DNA of 64,000 nucleotides, taken from assembly GCF_020360975.1 (NCBI RefSeq), contig NW_025408669.1, positions 1,674,001 to 1,738,000 of the forward strand. The letters are read 5' to 3'. Position numbers and translations under genes: made by a program. Under the pieces are notes generated by a model, which had not been told where the DNA came from, searched no databases, and saw nothing but the letters and a program-made list of their open reading frames with translations. Each line of letters starts with the position of its first letter. The first letter of the stretch is position 1. Positions 57,668-64,000 of the stretch are shown here, one piece after another. Origin of the DNA: Hirsutella rhossiliensis. Taxonomy: Eukaryota > Ascomycota > Sordariomycetes > Hypocreales > Ophiocordycipitaceae.

Positions 57668-58437
57668 GTTGAGCCGCAAGTGTGAAGAGGAAAAATACAG
57701 GGATTGAAGAAGAAAACGGCAGAAATCACGGGAGGTGTTGAGAGAGGAGCTCCCACAGCAAGCGTCGAATGAGATGGCTTAGAAATTTTTACGAGCTCTT
57801 TGCCTTCAAGCCTTGGAGAACTGGACAGGGGTATGCTCCACGTAAAATGCAAGTCACGTGAGAGCGCGTGGTCTGTTGAGCAAGGCGGTCAAACGCGCGA
57901 CGGCGCATTTAAAGCCTTTCCTTTGACCGTGAGATGCGTAGACATTTATTCAAGTCACTTCCAATTTTCATTAGCTTTGTGGCAAAATTTGGTCGCAACT
58001 ATTGTTCGTGCGAGTGCAGCTGAGGCCCGAGATGGCCGGCGGCGTTTTCTCTGCCAGTCATATTCGGGTACTTCCGCCCAACGCAGTAAGGGGCCTCCGG
58101 CGGGAGCCTAAACAACAAGCCACCCAAAACCTACTAGTGGCTGTTAGCAGGTTCTGCAACATTGCGTCTCAACCAGTCTCGATATTTGTTTACTCGACGT
58201 CACACCAATCCTCCTGCCATTGAGACAGCCCTCTCAAATCGCCTGCTGCGTTGGCCGCGATCCCTGACGTCGATTCGAGCATCTTGAGACACGAGGTCCA
58301 AAAGATATAGCCATACCTTCATCGCGCTTTCAGCGGCCAGTCAACTCCAGCCGGATCCAGCAACCGCCTGATTGCAAAGACCCGAGTTAGACCTCGACTC
58401 GTCCGCCTCTCTGGCCTCTTGAGCGTCCATCACATTC
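57668..58437. promoter_or_regulatory. Divergent promoter EF-Tu / PGA2
   Basis: 770 bp with TCACGTGA at 57854-57861. No other feature is evident. Confidence 0.45.
57854..57861. promoter_or_regulatory. TCACGTGA E-box upstream of EF-Tu
   Basis: A perfect palindrome 187 bp upstream of the EF-Tu ATG, almost the same offset as the one before S29. Confidence 0.5.
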
Positions 58438-58896
58438 ATGGAGCAACAAACGCGGCAGTCAGAACTTAATGCCCTCGGCAAGATGGTTGCTCGCCTCGCC
58501 GAGTATGGCCACAATGCCACCGACAACATCAACGACGCCTTCACCAACATGACGCTCCAGTCATGGATCCGCCTCACCGTCATCGTCGGTGGCTATATGC
58601 TGCTGCGGCCGTACATCATGAAACTGTCCACCAAGTTTGCCGTCAAGAAACTGGAAGAGGACGCCAAGTCTCAGAGCAAAGAAAAGGCCGATCCAACAAT
58701 GACACCAAACGAGTTCCGGGGCATCAAGGAGAAGCTCTACGAGGCGCAGGATGAGGTGGACGGCTCAGGCGCGGACTGGGGCAGCAATGCAAGGTTGAGG
58801 CAGCGGCAGATGCTCAAGGATCTGCTTGAGGAGGAGGAGAGGCGCCGAGCGGCGGAGAACGAGGACGCCGACATACAGGAGTTTTTGGAAGACTAG
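58438..58896 (+). CDS. pga2: ER trafficking protein Pga2
   Basis: An intronless 152-residue protein. A short N-terminal helix precedes one membrane segment (SWIRLTVIVGGYMLLRPYIM, about residues 41-60), then a charged cytosolic tail with KLEEDAKSQSKEKAD and RQRQMLKDLLEEEERRR, ending acidic. The layout and the LLRPYI motif are those of Pga2, an essential yeast ER protein needed for protein traffic and for processing of Gas1 and ALP. The molecular role is still unclear in the family. The ATG at 58438 begins MEQQTRQSELNALGKM. Confidence 0.88.
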   Translation: MEQQTRQSELNALGKMVARLAEYGHNATDNINDAFTNMTLQSWIRLTVIVGGYMLLRPYIMKLSTKFAVKKLEEDAKSQSKEKADPTMTPNEFRGIKEKLYEAQDEVDGSGADWGSNARLRQRQMLKDLLEEEERRRAAENEDADIQEFLED

Positions 58897-60092
58897 GATC
58901 TTCAGGGTCACGGGCTGTGGATGTACGAGCAGGGCGCACTGCCGCTGTTGGTCAGCGAAACAAGGCTTTGCGGTATACAACGCCTTGTCGTTTCGGTGTA
59001 GCCTGGTGCGCACCATGAAGCTATCGGGGAAAATCCCGTTGCCCGTGTCCTCTGTTCGAGCCCGTTACAGTGAGGCTGTCGCGTGACGCGAAAGATTGCT
59101 ACACAGTAGTGCAACCGCCTCTGTTGCGCTCTTTTCTCTCGGAGCAAAGGGCACATTGAGCGCGCAGCACGATGGAGGCCCGACAGGACATTGGGCACTT
59201 GATCCAAGTTGGTGGGCAAAGGATGATGACACGTCGCGGGCACGAGAGGTGGAGTGGGATGAGGAGTCGTATGGTCCAAGTGACTTTCCTACCGACGGGG
59301 CGGGCTCAGTCTGACAATGACAACCACTACCTAGGTAGGTACCTCCAGGTAGATAGGTACCGGGAGGCTGTACGGAATATATGGTCGACGTTCCACAGCT
59401 TGAGACGACACACGCTGTCGCCCGGCGTCCAGATATGCAATGCAGGTATTTTAGTGTTGATGTGCACATGCATCAAGAGATGCAGTGTGACGTGCAGAAC
59501 CGCCCTGGTTGAGTGGACGCATATCATCAATCGTCATCCAGATGCAGAGCTTCTTCTTGTCGAGTTCTGTACCTAGTATACCTACCTGTGCGGGAGATGA
59601 CTGCACTGTAGACTGCTGCAGCTGGGCGGGCGGTGAGAGCGGGGATTGGGTGCATTGTTGGGCAGGCGGTCTGGACATGCACATTCTGTGCAAGCAGTCG
59701 AGGCCCACCGGCGATGTCATCACCACCGACGAGTCTCGATACTCTTCGCATTCCGCCGCCGCCCTTGGCCAGGAGCAGTTTCATGTTCTTTTTTGTCAGA
59801 AGCTGGCGAATACAGAGCAACGGACCCTGCGTACCGACAGACGTAACCCGCCCTCTCTGGTCCAGCGCCATTCCGTCACCTGTCTCACGTTGAACAGCAG
59901 CCAAGCCGATCCTGTTTTCTGCAACTTTTCTGACGCCCCCCGCCGTCCTGCTTACTGTCCTGGACCCCGACAGACGATCTCGCGCCGAAAAGCACCGTCT
60001 ATACGTGTACGAAGCCCTAGTTTTCTCGCCTTCTCAACTTCTTGCAATGCGCGCCTCCCCGTCGATCAAGTGAGACGGCAGAATCGTCCACC
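58897..60092. promoter_or_regulatory. Spacer upstream of the Cys-pair protein
   Basis: 1.2 kb with TAGGTAGGTACC at about 59332-59343, GGTACC at 59356 and GTATACCTACCTG near 59576. Short open frames look random. Confidence 0.4.
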
Positions 60093-62751
60093 ATGCAAAA
60101 CTTCCAACAGACGCGGCATGTCGCCTACCCACGCGCCAATGATGCTTACTCGTACGTATCCTCCTCACTCGGCCAACTGCACAGGCTCCTAACGGCCACG
60201 CAGAGCATCCTCCTGGCCGCGAGCAGCACTGGCACCAATACGAGATAATAGCGCCTCTCTGTCGTCCAATCTCAAGAATCATCTACGCCGGTCATTTCCG
60301 CCGCCTGCCAGCGTTGAGGACGAGGCAGAGTCGCTCGCCAAGGAACATGAAACTTCCCCATCACCAAGTACTTCTGTCGAAGAACCCCAATCCAGAGGTG
60401 AAAGAGACCAATACCCTGTCATCATGGACGTTCACGAGTATAATCCTGAGCGCCGTTTTGTCATGATGAATGACCCCCTAAAAACACCCGTCGACGACGC
60501 TCAGACAAAACAGACTACAGTCAAGCCTCAGAAGAAGAACGAAACAGAGACCAATGGTCGGCCCGAGGCATATCCTGGCAGGAGATACGAGCCTCCCAAA
60601 AACACAGAGCAGCCGAGAGCCGATAGTGCAAAGCCCGGGCTGGAGCAGTGGATGAGCAAGCAACATCTTCCTCCGCTGGAGACTGACGGACTTCCCCATC
60701 ACCCCCCCGAGCACCATAGAAGCCGATCCACTGCAGCGGTTGATGCGAACCGGCCGAGCCATTTCTCTCAGCGCGCGTGCCCGCCGTCCGGAGACCAGAT
60801 GCTGTCCCCGAATGTCATTCAAAGTGCATCTGGGAGCCGAGACAAAGCCCATCGCCGCCGGGGCCGATCCTCCACTTTTGACGACAGGTCGCCAACTCGA
60901 CAACCGCATTTCGAGGTGACCGACCGGAACCGGGGAAGCTTGCACCACCGGCGAACGCGGACGAGCTCTACATCCCGTCCTGTTGATTTGAGTTTCGAAG
61001 CCGCTAAAGCATCAACAAGACTGTCAGGCGACTGGGCGAGTGAATCGCGCCGCTATCGGGACCAGTCGCCATCTTCTCGCAGTGTTGAGAAAGAGGGTTC
61101 AAGGACTTCGAGACGACGGCAAGGAGAGGCCGGAATCACGCCTCCCCGAACACCCCGAGAACAAAGCCGCTCATCCGATGCCTCCAAGGATACGCTCGCA
61201 TATACAGGCTCACATAAACGCCCAATCGTCGTCCAAGACGGCCATCCAGTGTCTGCGAATAAGGGTGGGAGAGTTAGGTCCCGCTCGCGAGTGAGAACGA
61301 TGCCCCTTCCTCCGCCGAACCAGGCAGCGGCTGCTGGGGCCGCCGCAGCGGCAGCGGCATTTGCGCCTAGGAGTTCTGCTACGTTTCCCGTGGTCAACAA
61401 CGCGCAACGTCAATCAAAAGACACTAAAGTACCGTTGCCTTACCCGGACGACGACGAGCCTAATCATGTTGACTTTGGAATCGACGTTGGAGACGCTGGC
61501 TCGGCTAGAGCAGCAAGGCCTCCCCCCGTGTTAACCATGCCTGAGCCTTCACAAGTCTCGTCTTCCAGCATCGAACGATCGGCTGAGATGAGGACGCCCA
61601 CTTCGCCGGCCGTCACTCCCAAGAAAACTTCCGATTCCTGGCAGATTCCGGCGTTTGACCCCGAAAAACACCGGCTGAGCACAGACCGGCCCGTTGGCTC
61701 CTATCGGCGTTACTCGGAAACCAAAGAACAGAACGGTTCGGGAGGGCTACCCGAATGTCCCCGAACAGTACCTGTTATGGGAAAGATGGATTGGCTAACG
61801 CTCCCGCGAACAAACTTCAACATTTGCCCTACGTGCTACGATAGCGTCTTCGCGAAATCCGAATTTCGAACGCACTTCCAGCCAATCCTGCGCCCGACCG
61901 ATGAAGCAATAGTGTGCGACTTTGGATCCTCCCCATGGTACCGAATTGCCTGGCTCCTCACCGTGAAACATGAACGGCAGGACTTGCGACTGTTCTACCA
62001 TGTGGTCAACGTGACCGCCTCATCGCGCGGTGAAGCATGCCCCGGCAGCCAGAGATCGACTCGCAACTGGCTGACGATCAAAGACCCTTATACGAGACGG
62101 CCAGTGTCCGAATTTGCGGTTTGCTATCGGTGCGCAATGATAGTGGAGGCTTTGCTGCCGAACCTGACTGGCTTGTTTGTGCCACTGAGCTCCAGGTCGG
62201 AGCCATTGAAGAAAGTCTGCGCATTGCATTTCACGCCAAAGAGGAAGCAGTTTGTGCGCTACTTTGATGCTTTAGAGACGACGTCGGACAAGGCCTTGGT
62301 AGGCAGCCAAGCGCCAGACATTGCCGACCTGGCCCAAGAGCTACGACGGCTTAGTGTCGGTCACGAGTGTCGCGAAGACAATCCCGTGCGCGACGGCTAC
62401 TGGCATATGATGCAGTCCCTGCCGGAAATGACGGTGTGCGATGCTTGTTTCAACGAGGTCGTTCGACCAAGGGTTCAGGATGGGAATAGCGTCGCTCAGG
62501 GCTTCTTCACCAAGCCACAGCGATTGCCCGTTGCAACCTGTCAGCTGTACTCGCCAAGGATGCGGGAAATTTTCCACAAGGCCTGTCGACGGCGAGACCG
62601 CGAATACCTCGAAGCGAGGGTGCTGGAACGGCGGGAGATTGAAGCAGACATCTTCGAAAAGCTGCTGAAGCTCGATAAAGCACAGAGAAACGATGCTCGG
62701 TCGGAAAAACAGGTGGAAAGGCTGGTCGAAGAATGGAAAAGATGGGAATAG
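60093..62751 (+). CDS. Conserved-looking fungal protein with three CxxC pairs, function unknown
   Basis: Two exons: join(60093..60151, 60204..62751), 868 residues. I do not recognise the family. The first 530 residues are disordered: Arg/Ser/Pro-rich with many RS, RR and SR dipeptides, a poly-Ala run (AAAAGAAAAAAAF region) and likely phosphosites. The C-terminal 320 residues look folded and contain CPTC (561-564), CYRC (660-663) and CDAC (765-768), plus single Cys in VCDFGSSPWYR, KKVCALHF and GHECRED. Paired Cys at regular spacing suggests zinc binding. The protein ends in a charged coiled-coil (REIEADIFEKLLKLDKAQR to VEEWKRW). The upstream exon is supported because it alone extends the frame 93 codons past the Met at 60424 through a good GTACGT/CAG intron. 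Confidence 0.8.
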
Positions 62752-63200
62752 ATTGAAGGGAAGTCTTTGGTTGAAACTGTCCTTCCCTGTGAAGCTTCTT
62801 TGGCGCATATTTTTAGACGTAACGACGAGACGAATACAGCGGCTTCCATTCCCTGACCAACGATGACGGGAGGTTGATGAGAAGTACGTACAGCGGTTTG
62901 TACCCGGTACAGAGCTTAGCAAGATGGGCCAATCATGTGCAAGCTGATGGAAGACTCCACACTCGCTTAAGCTGAGTACGTCCCGCACGCTTAGGGTCTC
63001 GCTGCCCACCGCACCGGTAGGCAAAAATTTCCACGGGGAAATTTATCGCGAGCCCGACCTGCAACCTCCACGTCCATCACCCAATTTCGACGCCGCCCGA
63101 CGCCCAAGGTAAGCCCGCCGAGCCCCTTCCATGATTGACGAAACCAGTTTGAACACCAACTAAACTCAACTCTCCCTCAGGTCCAAGTCTCCCCTTCGCA
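62752..63200. promoter_or_regulatory. L4 upstream region
   Basis: 449 bp. AAATTTCC at 63025-63032 and GGAAATTT at 63037-63044 form an inverted repeat about 157-176 bp before the L4 ATG. CAAAAATT is shared with the S29 leader region. Confidence 0.45.
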
Positions 63201-64000
63201 ATGGCTTCGCGACCTACCGTCTCCATCATTGGCAAAGATGGCGCTCCCACGGGGGCTACCCATCCCATTCCCGCCGTCTTCACCAGCCCGATCCGGCCCG
63301 ACATCGTCCAGCAGGTGCACACCGGCATGGCCAAGAACAAGCGCCAGCCGTATGCCGTGAGCGAGAAGGCTGGTCACCAGACCTCTGCTGAGTCTTGGGG
63401 AACGGGTGAGTGATACTCCGCGAGGCCTGGTGGGATTGTCGGAGACCGACGCACCATGACGCGCTGCAATTTTGCAACACTTGAGAGTGCTAATCGAAGA
63501 ATGAAAACAACAGGTCGTGCCGTTGCCCGTATTCCCCGTGTCTCTGGTGGTGGTACCCACCGCGCCGGTCAGGCTGCCTTTGGTAACATGTGCCGTTCTG
63601 GCCGCATGTTCGCTCCCACCAAGATCTGGCGCAAGTGGCATATCAAGATCAACCAGGGCCACAAGTATGCCGTTTCCAGACCCTCCGACACCAGCGCAAA
63701 ACTGACCTGAACTCCAGGCGATACGCTACATGCTCCGCCGTAGCTGCCTCGGCCGTGCCTCCTCTGCTGATGGCCCGCGGCCACCAGGTCATGAGCGTCC
63801 CCGAGGTGCCCCTCGTCGTCGACTCGGCGCTGTTCGAGGCCGCCTCTATGGCTCGCACTGCCGCCTCCCTGGGTCTGCTCAAAGCTGTTGGCGCCGGGGC
63901 CGACGTCGACAAGGTCAAGGGCTCCAAGAAGCTCCGCGCTGGCAAGGGCAAGCTCCGTGGCCGCCGCCACCGCCAGCGTCGCGGCCCTCTCGTCGTCTAC
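63201..64000 (+). CDS. rpl4: 60S ribosomal protein L4 (uL4), 3' end outside window
   Basis: Three exons are visible: 63201..63405, 63514..63664 and 63718 to the window end at 64000. The protein starts [18 protein letters not shown] and continues with [24 protein letters not shown] sequence (here AESWGT), [20 protein letters not shown] and [14 protein letters not shown], all hallmarks of eukaryotic L4. The protein has a long extension lining the exit tunnel and should be about 360 residues. Only about 213 are present here because the window ends in the RRGPLVVY region. Junctions keep frame (WGT-GRAV, INQGH-KRYA). Confidence 0.95.

Overview
The window is ordinary nuclear chromosomal DNA of a filamentous ascomycete. 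Genes carry short introns (about 50-120 bp) with GTRNGT donors, CTNA-type branch sites and YAG acceptors, coding sequence is GC-rich, and the protein set is typical of Sordariomycetes. Hypocreales is the most likely order, judged from overall protein character. I cannot name a genus. No CRISPR array, plasmid, phage, intact transposon or secondary-metabolite cluster is visible.

Layout, left to right. 0.3-9.8 kb: CAF16 (soluble ABC ATPase), then on the minus strand an 8-exon CENP-I/Mis6 kinetochore gene and a large intronless tuberin (TSC2) gene. 11.5-14.8 kb: CSE1 exportin, 7 exons. 15.8-23.6 kb: a PH-like disordered protein (minus) and a TPR-SET protein (plus), diverging from a 3.3 kb spacer. 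25.3-32.9 kb: GID7/WDR26 (minus) and dynamin VPS1 (plus), diverging from a 2.9 kb spacer. 33.4-36.8 kb: a very GC-rich pair, alpha-methylacyl-CoA racemase and NADP-glutamate dehydrogenase, both minus. 38.3-46.0 kb: DNA polymerase delta catalytic subunit, a catalytic rhomboid protease and a small membrane protein, all minus. 47.1-52.2 kb: a Zn2Cys6 regulator (plus) facing the Dsc1/Tul1 RING E3 ligase (minus). 52.7-58.9 kb: an HSBP1-like peptide, an ERp38-type disulfide isomerase, ribosomal protein S29, mitochondrial EF-Tu and PGA2. 60.1-64.0 kb: an 868-residue unknown Cys-pair protein and the 5' part of ribosomal protein L4, cut by the window end.

Most genes are single-copy housekeeping functions: kinetochore and replication (CENP-I, Pol3), nuclear transport (CSE1), nutrient signalling (TSC2, GID7), nitrogen assimilation (GDH), vesicle traffic (VPS1, PGA2), ER/Golgi quality control (Dsc1, PDI) and translation (S29, L4, EF-Tu). 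They do not form an operon-like unit. The one functional neighbourhood worth testing is the rhomboid protease about 5 kb from Dsc1, because both protein classes act in fungal SREBP processing.

I did not find a convincing undescribed system. The best leads are: a Cys-pair protein of unknown function, a TPR-SET protein with no MYND finger, four GATA sites in 135 bp upstream of GDH, a TCACGTGA element at similar distances upstream of three minus- or plus-strand housekeeping genes, a GGTACC/AGGTAGGTACC motif concentrated in spacers, and several small tandem repeats. Exon boundaries were assigned by hand from splice signals, reading-frame continuity and family conservation.
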